Made by a program: the position numbers and the translations under genes. The notes under the pieces were generated by a model. That model was given only the letters and a program-made list of their open reading frames with translations. It was not told where the DNA came from and made no database searches. DNA of 64,000 bases from assembly GCF_002967715.1 (NCBI RefSeq), contig NZ_PUIA01000014.1, positions 78,358-142,357 on the forward strand, read 5' to 3'. This document shows, in pieces, positions 27,763-37,202 of this stretch. Position 1 is the first letter of the stretch; every line of letters starts with the position of its first letter. Source of the stretch: Blastopirellula marina. Lineage in GTDB: Bacteria > Planctomycetota > Planctomycetia > Pirellulales > Pirellulaceae.

Positions 27763-28725
27763 TTAGTTGCCTTCGCTGACAGGCTCGTCTTGCGAGTCCG
27801 TTTCGTAGGCATCCACAATCTTTTGAACCAGCGGATGACGCTGGATATCTGCTGTTGTTAACTCGACGCGAGCAATACCATCGATATTGCGGAGGCGATA
27901 AAGGGCATCGGTCAAACCGCTTCGCACGCGAGGCGGCAAGTCATTCTGAGTTGTATCGCCACTGATAACCATTCGCGAGTCCTTTCCCATGCGGGTCAGG
28001 AACATCTTCATTTGCGAAGTGGTCGTGTTCTGGGCTTCGTCCAAAATAATGAAGGCATTTTTGAGCGTACGTCCACGCATGAACGCCAGCGGAACGACTT
28101 CAATCACGTCGGTGGCCATGTACTGCGTGATGAGGTTGGGCTCCATCATCTCGGTGAGCGAATCTAGCATCGGACGCAGGTAAGGATTGATCTTCTCATA
28201 CAAAGTACCCGGAAGGAACCCAAGCTGCTCGCCGGCTTCCACTGCCGGTCGTACCAGTACGATCTTACCGATCCGGTTTTCCAGCAAAGCTTCTACCGCC
28301 ATGGCGACAGCCAGGTACGTTTTACCGGTACCGGCAGGTCCCAGGGCGAAGACCATATTATGGCTGCGAATCGCTTCGACGTAAGCGACTTGCCCAGGCG
28401 TACGAGGCTTGACTCCGCCCCCTTTCTGGAAAGTCGAAATCGGTATCGTCTTGCGGGGGATCGACTCGCCGTTGGCGTCGGAAAGGGCTTCGTCCAGGTC
28501 TTCCGAGAATAGGGCACCGTTGCGTTCCAGGCGATGACGCAGATCTTCGACGACCTTCATCGCTTTGACGACGTTCCGCTCTTCTCCGGAAATGCTGACC
28601 CGCTCGTCACGATGCGTGATCGTTACGTTCAACGAATCACGAATTCGCCTGAGGTGTTGATCGCGGCTGCCGAATAGTTGGAGGACCGATGCGTGGTCCA
28701 AAAATTTGATCGTCGCTTCGTACAT
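27763..28725 (-). CDS. phoH: PhoH-family ATPase
   Basis: The 320-residue protein has an N-terminal KH-like region (about 1-85), then the PhoH P-loop GPAGTGKTYLAVAMAV near residue 130 and a Walker B ILDEAQNTT near 225. The segments VLVRPAVEAGEQLGFLPG and FLTRMGKDSRMVISGD are typical. PhoH/YbeZ is a putative RNA-associated ATPase acting with YbeY. It is the first gene of a tight operon with pgpH, ybeY and corC-like genes. The 183 bases upstream should contain the operon promoter; I cannot name its boxes. Confidence 0.95.
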   Translation of the reverse strand: MYEATIKFLDHASVLQLFGSRDQHLRRIRDSLNVTITHRDERVSISGEERNVVKAMKVVEDLRHRLERNGALFSEDLDEALSDANGESIPRKTIPISTFQKGGGVKPRTPGQVAYVEAIRSHNMVFALGPAGTGKTYLAVAMAVEALLENRIGKIVLVRPAVEAGEQLGFLPGTLYEKINPYLRPMLDSLTEMMEPNLITQYMATDVIEVVPLAFMRGRTLKNAFIILDEAQNTTTSQMKMFLTRMGKDSRMVISGDTTQNDLPPRVRSGLTDALYRLRNIDGIARVELTTADIQRHPLVQKIVDAYETDSQDEPVSEGN

Positions 28726-28908
28726 CGATTGGGCAATACCTATTGCCTTATCCTGGAAAGGAAGAATTCCTATGTCAAAATATAGACAATGTTTCGGGCA
28801 TGGGAATCGTTATTATGCCCTGGCAGATTGTAACTCGTTAGTCAGTTTGAAGTTAGATATTTGTTGAGAATCGTGTGTCGTTGATCAAGTTTGCGTATTT
28901 TGCTTAAC

Positions 28909-29826
28909 TTAACGGCCGGGGCCGACAATCCCAACTTCCCAGCACAACAGTGCCATGGGCGCTCCCAGCAGCATCGAATCGAGCACGTCGAGCACGCCAC
29001 CCAAACCGATGAGCCATTTGCTGGAGTCTTTGGTTTCCATATCGCGTTTGAACATCGACTCGGCCAGGTCGCCTAGCATACCTGCCGGTGAAACCAGCAG
29101 GGCGAAGATCAACCAACCGTACGGAATCGATGTTACCTCGCCGCCGAGCATCCATGGTCCGACCCACTCGAACATCACGTAGCTTCCCAGGCACGAGGTC
29201 GCCAGGCCACCCAAGGTTCCTTCCAGCGTCTTGCCGGGAGATAGCCTGGGGACAAGTTTCGTGCGACCGAAGTTCGAACCAATAAAGTAGGCCCCGATGT
29301 CCGAAATCTTCACAACGACAATCATCGCGACCAACGCCAGCATACCGTAGGCGTTGCCGTCCTCGGTTCCTTGTTGCACCAGACGCAGGCGAACGACAAA
29401 GCTGAGTAGGCCGCCGACGTAAAAGATGGAAAAGATGGTTAGTCCCAAGTGGATCATCGATTGGCCAGGCTTTTCGTAGCGGCGCATTTCTCCCAGGATC
29501 GAAAGGACCACGCCGAAGGCCAGCGCATAGAGCGTACACTCGGCCTGGTTGGCTAGCGAAGGGAGATCGGTCGATGGCCACCAGATCGGCAGGCTCGCCG
29601 AGGCGATCACGATGAACGTTCCCAGGTGGCAAGACCAGCCAATGGGACGCAGCTGCTTGGCCCGCAACAGGTCAAGCACTTCTTCCGCGGCCATCACCCC
29701 CAAAAGCAATACCAATGGCAACAGCCAAATGCCAGGGCGGCCAAAGTTGTAGTTGTAGTCGAGCCAGCAAAGTCCGCAGAGGGGCACAATAATGGCAATC
29801 GCTCCAATCAATCGCCACTTGAGCAC
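28909..29826 (-). CDS. cdsA: Phosphatidate cytidylyltransferase
   Basis: The 305-residue protein has about eight membrane helices and the C-terminal CDP-alcohol signature ESMFKRD-METKDSSKW-GLGGVLDVLDSML. Compared with the usual PGHGGxxDRxDS, the PGHGG is GLGG-like and DR is DV. I recall similar changes in other planctomycete CdsA proteins. The enzyme makes CDP-diacylglycerol from phosphatidate and CTP. It starts with GTG inside the end of uppS (19-base overlap), the usual uppS-cdsA order. Confidence 0.9.
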   Translation of the reverse strand: MLKWRLIGAIAIIVPLCGLCWLDYNYNFGRPGIWLLPLVLLLGVMAAEEVLDLLRAKQLRPIGWSCHLGTFIVIASASLPIWWPSTDLPSLANQAECTLYALAFGVVLSILGEMRRYEKPGQSMIHLGLTIFSIFYVGGLLSFVVRLRLVQQGTEDGNAYGMLALVAMIVVVKISDIGAYFIGSNFGRTKLVPRLSPGKTLEGTLGGLATSCLGSYVMFEWVGPWMLGGEVTSIPYGWLIFALLVSPAGMLGDLAESMFKRDMETKDSSKWLIGLGGVLDVLDSMLLGAPMALLCWEVGIVGPGR

Positions 29827-30620
29827 GCGTCAACTCCTGAAGGCCCTTGGTTGGTAAGTCCGCCAAAACGGCGATCGCGTGAAGCGAAGTTTTCGATGGC
29901 GTCTCGCAACGTCTCTTCGCGAAACTCTGGCCAGCAAAGATCGGTCACCCACAGCTCGGAATAGCTGACTTGCCAGAGCAGGAAATTGCTGATCCGCATC
30001 TCGCCAGCGGTCCGAATCATGAGGTCTGGATCAGGCATCCCGCGGGTATACAGATGCTCGGCGATCGTTTCTTCGGTGATGTCTTCCGTTTTCAGGCGGC
30101 CTTCTTTGACCCCTTCGGCAATGCACTGCACGGCGTCGACCATTTCGGCCCGGCCGCCGTAGTTGATTGCCAGGCACAGCGTGGTGCCCGTGTTGGCGGC
30201 ACTTAGCTCGATGGTTTTGTCCATCTCGCGTTGGACCTGATCTGGGATACCGTCGCGGCGACCGATGATCTTCACGCGGACGTTCTGTTTCATGATCGTC
30301 GCGCGTTCTTCAATCATGTACTGCTCGAGCAAGTGCATGAGAAAATCGAGTTCGTGCTGAGGGCGCTTCCAGTTCTCGCTGGAAAGACAGTAGAGCGTCA
30401 GCTGGTCGATCTTCAGCCGGGCACATTCTTCGACCGTGGCGCGAACCGAATGCACACCCCGCCGGTGCCCCTCGATCCGGGGCAATCCTTGCCGCTGAGC
30501 CCACCGGCCATTGCCATCCATAATCACGGCGATGTGTTTGGGGAACCGCTCGCGAGGGATGTCTTCGATCGGATGTCGCGCTGTCGTAGCCGTTTTTGAC
30601 ACGTCGCTAAATTGAGCCAA
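29808..30620 (-). CDS. uppS: Isoprenyl transferase (undecaprenyl diphosphate synthase)
   Basis: The 270-residue cis-prenyltransferase has HIAVIMDGNGRWAQRQGLPRIEGHRRG near residue 30, the catalytic Asp in MDGNGRW, LTLYCLSSENWKRP, and the C-terminal DLMIRTAGEMRISNFLLWQ. It makes the undecaprenyl carrier for peptidoglycan and polysaccharide synthesis. The first in-frame start is TTG at 30620 without a clear ribosome site; GTG at 30602 is an alternative. Its end overlaps cdsA. Confidence 0.93.
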   Translation of the reverse strand: MAQFSDVSKTATTARHPIEDIPRERFPKHIAVIMDGNGRWAQRQGLPRIEGHRRGVHSVRATVEECARLKIDQLTLYCLSSENWKRPQHELDFLMHLLEQYMIEERATIMKQNVRVKIIGRRDGIPDQVQREMDKTIELSAANTGTTLCLAINYGGRAEMVDAVQCIAEGVKEGRLKTEDITEETIAEHLYTRGMPDPDLMIRTAGEMRISNFLLWQVSYSELWVTDLCWPEFREETLRDAIENFASRDRRFGGLTNQGPSGVDACSSGD

Positions 30621-30706
30621 GGGAGTCGAAATATGGGGACGCTTAACGATTCCCTATTATGACGCGTCCCTCGGATGCATTTCAACGCGGGATTGGCGGA
30701 TAATAC

Positions 30707-32017
30707 TTACGTGGTCGCCAGCTTTAGCACGTCAGAGGTAAAGATCGTTTGCTTTCGATCGGGGCCGACCGAAACGACGCCGACCGGAAAACCGACCAGT
30801 TCTTCGATACGGCGGACATACGCCAGGGCGTTTTCAGGAAGATCATCCATCGAACGTGCGCCGGTGATTTCTTCCTGCCAGCCAGGAAGCGTTTCGTAGA
30901 CCGGCTTTACTTTGCGAATGTCGTCAACATGCGAAGGGAAGCGGGTAATCTGCTCGCCATCGAGTTCATAGGCCACACAGATCTTCAGCTCGTCGAAGGT
31001 CGACAGAACGTCCAGCATCATGAGGGACAGGACATCGATACCGCTGACACGGGCCGTGTAACGAACGGCTACCGCATCGAACCAGCCGGTGCGGCGTGGA
31101 CGACCGGTCGTCGTGCCGAATTCGTTGCCGCGGATGCGGATCTTTTCGCCTGTTTCGTCGTTCAACTCGGTTGGGAACGGGCCGCCACCCACACGTGTGC
31201 TGTAGGCCTTGGCGACACCAATCACTTGATCGATGTGCTTGGCAGGGACGCCGGCACCAGCCGAAGCACCAACGCCAGAGCTGTTGCTGCTGGTTACGAA
31301 TGGATAGGTGCCGTGGTCGACGTCGAGCAGTGCACCTTGGGCACCCTCGAACAGAATGGTCTTGTGGTCGTCGACGGCATTGAGCAGCAGGTCGGTCGAA
31401 TCACATACAAACGGACGCAGACGCTCGGCATAGGCGGCGAATTCGTCGTAGATCTTCGCGGCGTCGAGCGGCTCGAACGAGCCATCTTCGTACATGCTGG
31501 CAATCGTGCGATTCTTCTTGTCGCAGATCATGAAGACCTTGTCTTTGAAGTTGGGACGCATCATGTCGCCCAGGCGGATTGCATAGCTGCGGCCGACCTT
31601 GTCGCGGTAGCAAGGGCCAATACCGCGGAGCGTGGTGCCAATGTTTTCGCCGTCGGCAGTCCCTTGGTTCATCGCGCGGTCTTCGGCGATGTGCCAGGGG
31701 AAGATGATATGCGAGCGGTCACTCAGACGCAGATTGTCGATCGGGACACCCCGATCGGTCAGGCCGTCCATTTCGCCTAGCAGGATGGGTGGGTTGATTA
31801 CCACACCAGCCGTAATAACGTTCAGGACTTCGCTGCGGAGAATACCACTGGGAATATGGTGCAGCTTGTATACGTTTTCGCCGTCGACCACGGTATGGCC
31901 GGCGTTAGCACCGCCCAAAAATCGGGCGACGATGTCGTGGTGCTGGGTCAAAAGATCGACGAGTTTACCTTTGGCCTCGTCACCCCACTGCAAACCAATA
32001 ACACACGAACCTGCCAC
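30707..32017 (-). CDS. purA: Adenylosuccinate synthetase
   Basis: The 436-residue enzyme has the GTP-binding start [19 protein letters not shown], the ligand segment [28 protein letters not shown] and [12 protein letters not shown]. It converts IMP and aspartate to adenylosuccinate using GTP. I start at GTG 32017: GGAG lies eight bases upstream and this puts CVIG at residues 4-7, as in typical PurA. An in-frame start at 32059 would add 14 residues without support. It is divergent from the C25 peptidase gene across 226 bases. Confidence 0.95.
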   Translation of the reverse strand: MAGSCVIGLQWGDEAKGKLVDLLTQHHDIVARFLGGANAGHTVVDGENVYKLHHIPSGILRSEVLNVITAGVVINPPILLGEMDGLTDRGVPIDNLRLSDRSHIIFPWHIAEDRAMNQGTADGENIGTTLRGIGPCYRDKVGRSYAIRLGDMMRPNFKDKVFMICDKKNRTIASMYEDGSFEPLDAAKIYDEFAAYAERLRPFVCDSTDLLLNAVDDHKTILFEGAQGALLDVDHGTYPFVTSSNSSGVGASAGAGVPAKHIDQVIGVAKAYSTRVGGGPFPTELNDETGEKIRIRGNEFGTTTGRPRRTGWFDAVAVRYTARVSGIDVLSLMMLDVLSTFDELKICVAYELDGEQITRFPSHVDDIRKVKPVYETLPGWQEEITGARSMDDLPENALAYVRRIEELVGFPVGVVSVGPDRKQTIFTSDVLKLATT

Positions 32018-32243
32018 GAACTTTCTCCAGTGATAGCAATCAATTCCAGACGAACCCAACTAGTGTAGCGCGAAGCAGGGGATCCGGTCAACGAGGCGGA
32101 ACTGCGGTGTAGCGCCATTCTGGGGGAATTCGGCTTCATTCTCGCGGGGCAAATCGATACACTCCCCAATGTCGGGCATTTTCTGACCACTTGGCCAAAA
32201 GTGCTCATTTTCAGCAGAATTCTCCTTTCCCGATCGTTTCGCA

Positions 32244-33848
32244 ATGACTTCGATCCTAGTCCTGGCACTTTTGATGGCCGCGCCGGAAGCCTCGGCACCT
32301 GAGGCCTTCGATACCCTGGTCGTATGCCCCGAGGCCTACGTCCCGGCCATGCGTCCCTGGTTCGAGTACCGCATGCAGCAGGGATACCACATCGGGGTGG
32401 TGACCGATGTGGATTCGAAGGAGAAGATCCGCAGCACCATTCGTGACGCCGCCAATAGTGGCCCCCTGAAGCAGGTTCTGCTGGTGGGCGACGCCGTCGC
32501 CGATAAGTCAGGCGAGGTCGGTATCCCGGTGCATTACCAGAAAGCGGTCGTCAACGTCCATTTTGGCTCCGAGCCTGAGATTCCCACCGATAACTACTAC
32601 GCCGATCTCGATGACGACCAGGTACCTGACATCGCCGTCGGGCGGTTTTCCGTCAGTAACGAAGAAGACCTGAAAACGATCGTTGCCAAAACGATCGACT
32701 ATGAATCGAAGCTTCCGCCTGGCGACTGGCAACGACGTTTGCACTTCGTGGCGGGCGTCGGTGGCTTTGGTTCGGCCGTCGATACCATGATGGAGACGGT
32801 CACCAAAAAGTTTCTTACCGACGAGATCCCACCCCATTTCGAGGCCGTCGTCGCCCAGGGAAGCTGGCGGAGTATCTACTGCCCAGATCCCCGCGAATTC
32901 CGCGACGAAGTCGTGCGACAGCTCAATGAAGGGGGGCTTTTCTGGGTCTATATGGGGCACGGACACGTCGAAACGCTCGACTATATCCGCGTTCCCAACG
33001 ATGCCTACCCCATTTTGACTAACAAGGATGTCGCCGCGCTGCATAACGAATCAGCGAGCCCGATCGCGATCTTTTTGTCGTGCTATACTGGGGCATTCGA
33101 CGCCCCGCGCGACTGCCTGGCCGAAAAGCTACTGCGGGAAAAAGGGGGCCCTGTCGCCGTGTTTGCCGGATCGCGTGTGACGATGCCATACGCGATGAGC
33201 GTCATGGGAACCGAGATGCTGCAGCAGTACTTTGAAGAACAGCAGCCGACGCTTGGGCAACTACTGCTTCATGCGAAGCGCGAAGCAATGCAGCAGGAAG
33301 GCAAGTCCGGCAATCGGAAGATGCTCGACACGATGGCCGCCCTGGTCAGTCCCAAGCCGAAGCTGCTGCGGGAAGAACGTTTGGAGCACATGGCTTTGTT
33401 CAACTTGTTGGGCGATCCACTGCTGAAGCTGCCACATGCTTCGCCGGTCGAGGTTTCCGCCCCGGAAGTTGCCCATCCGGGCTCTTCGATCGAGATTGTC
33501 GGCAAGACGTCGCTACCTGGTAAGGTGCGGGTCGAACTTGTTTGCCGCCGAGATGGGTGTGTGGCTCAGCTTTCCAAGCGGGCAACCTACGAGCCGCTTC
33601 ACGAACAGCTTTCCCAATACACCAAAACCTACCAGTCAGCCAACGACCGGCTGTGGCAAATGGTGGAAGCCCAACAGTCCGACGGCAAATTCCTGACGAA
33701 GCTCGAAATTCCCGAAAGTTGCCACGGGCCTTGCCACGTGCGGGTATGGGTAGAAGGATCGTCGCAAGTTGGTCTGGGATCTCAAGATATAGCGATTCAG
33801 CCGATCCAGGTTGCCGAGGGGAATTCAGAAGGGCAAATCGGGGAATAG
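32244..33848 (+). CDS. C25-type (gingipain-like) cysteine peptidase, putative
   Basis: The 534-residue protein has the C25 catalytic pair: H239 in VYMGHGH and C280 in FLSCYTGAFD, with the FAGSRVTMPYA segment after them. The N-terminal half contains TDNYYADLDDDQVPDIAVGRFSV, a propeptide/N-subdomain-like segment also found in gingipains. A short hydrophobic start (residues 1-13) may be a signal peptide. The C-terminal 130 residues form a beta domain, perhaps an immunoglobulin-like module. Unlike Porphyromonas gingipains there is no type IX secretion tail. Substrate and localisation are unknown. Confidence 0.78.
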   Translation: MTSILVLALLMAAPEASAPEAFDTLVVCPEAYVPAMRPWFEYRMQQGYHIGVVTDVDSKEKIRSTIRDAANSGPLKQVLLVGDAVADKSGEVGIPVHYQKAVVNVHFGSEPEIPTDNYYADLDDDQVPDIAVGRFSVSNEEDLKTIVAKTIDYESKLPPGDWQRRLHFVAGVGGFGSAVDTMMETVTKKFLTDEIPPHFEAVVAQGSWRSIYCPDPREFRDEVVRQLNEGGLFWVYMGHGHVETLDYIRVPNDAYPILTNKDVAALHNESASPIAIFLSCYTGAFDAPRDCLAEKLLREKGGPVAVFAGSRVTMPYAMSVMGTEMLQQYFEEQQPTLGQLLLHAKREAMQQEGKSGNRKMLDTMAALVSPKPKLLREERLEHMALFNLLGDPLLKLPHASPVEVSAPEVAHPGSSIEIVGKTSLPGKVRVELVCRRDGCVAQLSKRATYEPLHEQLSQYTKTYQSANDRLWQMVEAQQSDGKFLTKLEIPESCHGPCHVRVWVEGSSQVGLGSQDIAIQPIQVAEGNSEGQIGE

Positions 33849-33956
33849 TTACTCTTTTTGCCCGGTAATGTTCAGGATTTTTGCCTTGTAATCGGCATTC
33901 AGATCTTTCTACCGATGGAACTCTTGATCGGTGGTGTAGAATGAAGGTAAAGTGAA

Positions 33957-33989
33957 TTGCAAATCGGGCAAGACCTGCCGGATTTGCAA
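33957..33989. repeat. Inverted repeat downstream of the C25 peptidase gene
   Basis: TTGCAAATCGGGCA and TGCCGGATTTGCAA form a 14-bp stem with one mismatch around AGACC. It lies 108 bases after the C25 stop and about 80 before the next start. No T tract follows, so it is a weak terminator candidate, or a leader structure of the PSCyt1 gene. A smaller hairpin (ACCGAT/ATCGGT) lies just upstream. Confidence 0.55.
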
Positions 33990-34067
33990 ATGGGCGAGTT
34001 ACTATCACGCGATATAGCTTGTCGTCCCGCCTGAACTTTCACCCCTTCCCCAGAACCGGACGTTCTT

Positions 34068-37000
34068 ATGATCTCGCTGCAACTCTCGAGCATCTCGCGG
34101 AAGATGCTTCTCGGTGCCGCGTTGGCCCTCTTGGCACTGGCTCCCCGAGCAGCCTGGGCAGAAGAGTCGGCGGAAATCGATTTCAATCGAGATATTCGCC
34201 CTCTACTTTCCGATCGCTGCTATGCCTGCCACGGACCAGACGAAAAACATCGCGAAGGGGGCATCCGATTCGACGTGGCGGAAAGCGTGCTGGCGGAAGC
34301 TGACTCCGGCATGACCGCCATCGTGCCTGGCAAGCCGGACGAAAGCGAAATGATTGCGCGAATTCTCACCGCGGACGAGTCGCTGAAGATGCCTCCTCCG
34401 GACTCGAACAAAAGCCTTACTCCGGAAGAAATCGGCAAGCTCAAACAGTGGGTCGCCGAAGGTGCCAAGTTCCAAGGTCACTGGTCCTTTGAAGTTCCGA
34501 AGAAAACCGATCCACCGCAGGTCGATATCGCTGATTGGAATCAGCGCGAGATCGATCAGTTCCTGGCGGCACGACTGAAGAAAGAAGGTCTCTCCCCAAG
34601 CGAGCCTGCCGACAAGCTGAGCCTGATTCGCCGGGTAACGTTCACCCTGACCGGTCTTCCACCAACTCCGGAAGAGGTCGACGCATTCGTTAAAGATGAC
34701 TCGCCTGACGCCTACGAGAAGGTCGTCGATCGCCTGTTGGCCTCGCCGCAATACGGCGAGAACATGGCGCGGTACTGGCTGGATGCGGCTCGCTACGCCG
34801 ACACGCACGGCCTGCATTTGGATAACTACCGCGAGATGTGGATGTATCGCGACTGGGTGATTCAGGCCCTCAACGAGAACAAGCCATACGATGTTTTTCT
34901 CACCGAACAGTTGGCCGGCGACCTGCTGCCCAACCCATCGTGGGAGCAGAAAGTCGCATCAGGCTTCAATCGCTGCAACGTGACGACCAGCGAAGGGGGC
35001 TCGATCACGGCGGAAGTGAAGATGCGTAACGTGAATGATCGCGTGGTGACCACCGGGACCGTCTTCATGGGACTGACCATGGACTGCACGCGTTGCCACG
35101 ATCACAAGTACGATCCGCTCAAGCAAAAAGACTTCTACTCGATGTATGGTTTCTTCAACAGCATCGACGGAAGCCCGATGGACGGGAACGTCAAAGACCA
35201 TGCCCCGGCGATTTACTCGAAAGAAGCCACCGAGCAGCTCGCCCAGCTCGATCAGCAGATCGGTCAGAAGCGGGAAGAAATCAAATCAACGCTCGCCAAG
35301 ATCGAGTACCAAGACCCAGGCCCCGGCGTCGATACGCCGGAGATCAAACCCGAAGAAGTCGTCTGGATTGAAGATGGCATCCCGGGCAAAGCCACTGTCA
35401 GTGGTGACTACAACTGGGTGACAAAGCCAGAGCCTGTCTTCAGTGGCGAAAAGTCGGCCAAACGTACCGTCACCGGCAACGATCAGGTCTACTTCAACGG
35501 CTCGGATCAGACGTTTACGGTGTACAAGGGAGACGTCCTGTTTGGCTACGTCTATCTCGACCCGAAGAATCCACCGAAGGAAGTCATGTTCCAGTGGAAT
35601 AACGGGGGCTGGGACCAACGCGCATTCTGGGGCGAAGACCTCATTCCCTACGGCAACACCGGCAAAACCAAGCATCGCATCGGTGATCTGCCAGAAGCTG
35701 GCAAGTGGGTTCGCCTGGAAGTGCCGATCGAAAAGGTTGGCTTGAAAGAAGGGGATAAAGTCAACGGCTGGGCATTCACTCAGTGGGACGGCACCGTTTA
35801 TTGGGACAAGGCCGGCTACGTGACCAAACACGGCAAGCAGCCACAGTTCAAGTCGCTGCAGTCGTGGACCGAGTTCGCCGCCAAGTCGCCAGCTTCCCTT
35901 AACCCTGAGAACAAGCAGGTCACCGAGATCCTGAAGAAAGAAGCCGACAAGCGAAGCGAAGACGAAGCGAAAGCTCTCCGCGGCTACTTTCTGGAATTTG
36001 TCTGCCAGGACACGCAAGAGACCTTCAATAAACTACGTGGCGAGTTGAAGGCGATGACCGACAAGCAGACCGATCTGAAGAAGACTTCGCCGACGACGCT
36101 GGTCTACAAAGAAGCTGCCAAGCCAGTTCCCTCGCATATCTTGATTCGGGGCGAATACGATCAGATCGGTGAAGAAGTCCCGCGCGATGTGCCGGCCTTC
36201 TTGCCACCCATGACCGAAGAAATGCCCAAAGACCGACTCGGTCTGGCCATGTGGCTCTTGGATCCAAATCATCCGTTGACGGCCCGCGTGACGGTAAACC
36301 GTTACTGGCAGCATGTTTTTGGCGTGGGCCTGGTGAAAACTTCTGAGGACTTCGGTTCTCAGGGAAGCGTTCCTAGCCATCCGCAACTGCTGGACAACCT
36401 GGCCATCGAGTTCCGCGAGAATGGCTGGGATATCAAGCAGTTGATGAAGCGGTTGGTGATGACATCGGCCTATCGCCAGTCGTCGAAGCTAACGCCAGAA
36501 CTGCTGAAGAAGGATCCCGAAAACCGACTGCTGGCTCGTGGTCCTCGGTATCGTTTGGACGCCGAAGTACTCCGCGATCAGGCCCTCGCATTCAGCGGTT
36601 TGCTGGTCGATAAAATAGGCGGTCCATCGGTTAAGCCTCCGCAGCCAGACGGGCTGTGGAAAGCGGTCGGCTATTCCGGCAGCAACACGGTGCAGTTCAA
36701 AGCGGACGAAGGGCACGAGAAAGTGCATCGTCGTACGCTCTACACGTTCATCAAGCGAACGGCCTTGGCACCGCAGATGAGCACCTTCGATGCTCCTAAT
36801 CGCGAGTCGTGCACCGTCCGTCGCGAACGCACCAACACGCCGCTTCAGGCCTTGTTGCTGATGAACGATCCGCAGTACGTCGAAGCAGCCGTTGCCATGG
36901 CCAAACGCGTGATGGACGAAGGGGGCTCGGACCCCGTTTCCAAGGTGAACTACCTGGTAACACTGTGCGTGTTGAACCAGGAAAACGAAGTTCAAAAGAA

Positions 37001-37163
37001 AGAGCTTGAAGCGTTGTATTTCGATAGTCTTACCTACTTCCAGAAAAACCCGGAAGCCACCAGCAAGTTGGTTGGCAAGGACGAGACCCCAGCAGAATTA
37101 GCGGCCTGGGCGATTGTGTGCAATACGATACTCAACCTCGACGAAGTCGTTATCCAACGCTAA
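34068..37163 (+). CDS. PSCyt1/DUF1549/DUF1553 exported cytochrome-like protein
   Basis: The 1031-residue protein starts with a signal peptide (cut near residue 31). The PSCyt1 domain has haem-c motif CYACH at 51-55. The DUF1549 (PSCyt2) domain follows at about residues 160-370, with a second CxxCH (CTRCH) at 340-344. A beta-rich insert covers about 430-600, and DUF1553 (PSD1) about 715-1000 with VNRYWQHVFGVGL and RERTNTPLQAL. This architecture is highly expanded in Pirellulales and often occurs with sulfatases or DUF1501 proteins; its activity is not established. The next gene encodes the DUF1501 partner 39 bases downstream, forming the usual two-gene unit. Confidence 0.93.
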   Translation: MISLQLSSISRKMLLGAALALLALAPRAAWAEESAEIDFNRDIRPLLSDRCYACHGPDEKHREGGIRFDVAESVLAEADSGMTAIVPGKPDESEMIARILTADESLKMPPPDSNKSLTPEEIGKLKQWVAEGAKFQGHWSFEVPKKTDPPQVDIADWNQREIDQFLAARLKKEGLSPSEPADKLSLIRRVTFTLTGLPPTPEEVDAFVKDDSPDAYEKVVDRLLASPQYGENMARYWLDAARYADTHGLHLDNYREMWMYRDWVIQALNENKPYDVFLTEQLAGDLLPNPSWEQKVASGFNRCNVTTSEGGSITAEVKMRNVNDRVVTTGTVFMGLTMDCTRCHDHKYDPLKQKDFYSMYGFFNSIDGSPMDGNVKDHAPAIYSKEATEQLAQLDQQIGQKREEIKSTLAKIEYQDPGPGVDTPEIKPEEVVWIEDGIPGKATVSGDYNWVTKPEPVFSGEKSAKRTVTGNDQVYFNGSDQTFTVYKGDVLFGYVYLDPKNPPKEVMFQWNNGGWDQRAFWGEDLIPYGNTGKTKHRIGDLPEAGKWVRLEVPIEKVGLKEGDKVNGWAFTQWDGTVYWDKAGYVTKHGKQPQFKSLQSWTEFAAKSPASLNPENKQVTEILKKEADKRSEDEAKALRGYFLEFVCQDTQETFNKLRGELKAMTDKQTDLKKTSPTTLVYKEAAKPVPSHILIRGEYDQIGEEVPRDVPAFLPPMTEEMPKDRLGLAMWLLDPNHPLTARVTVNRYWQHVFGVGLVKTSEDFGSQGSVPSHPQLLDNLAIEFRENGWDIKQLMKRLVMTSAYRQSSKLTPELLKKDPENRLLARGPRYRLDAEVLRDQALAFSGLLVDKIGGPSVKPPQPDGLWKAVGYSGSNTVQFKADEGHEKVHRRTLYTFIKRTALAPQMSTFDAPNRESCTVRRERTNTPLQALLLMNDPQYVEAAVAMAKRVMDEGGSDPVSKVNYLVTLCVLNQENEVQKKELEALYFDSLTYFQKNPEATSKLVGKDETPAELAAWAIVCNTILNLDEVVIQR

Positions 37164-37202
37164 TTCCCTCCTACCCCGCGAAACGTATCAAGGACCTATT
37201 CG

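Noticed and set aside
30749..31780. A 343-codon plus-strand frame opposite purA
   Set aside because: purA signatures are complete on the minus strand; the plus frame is a shadow.
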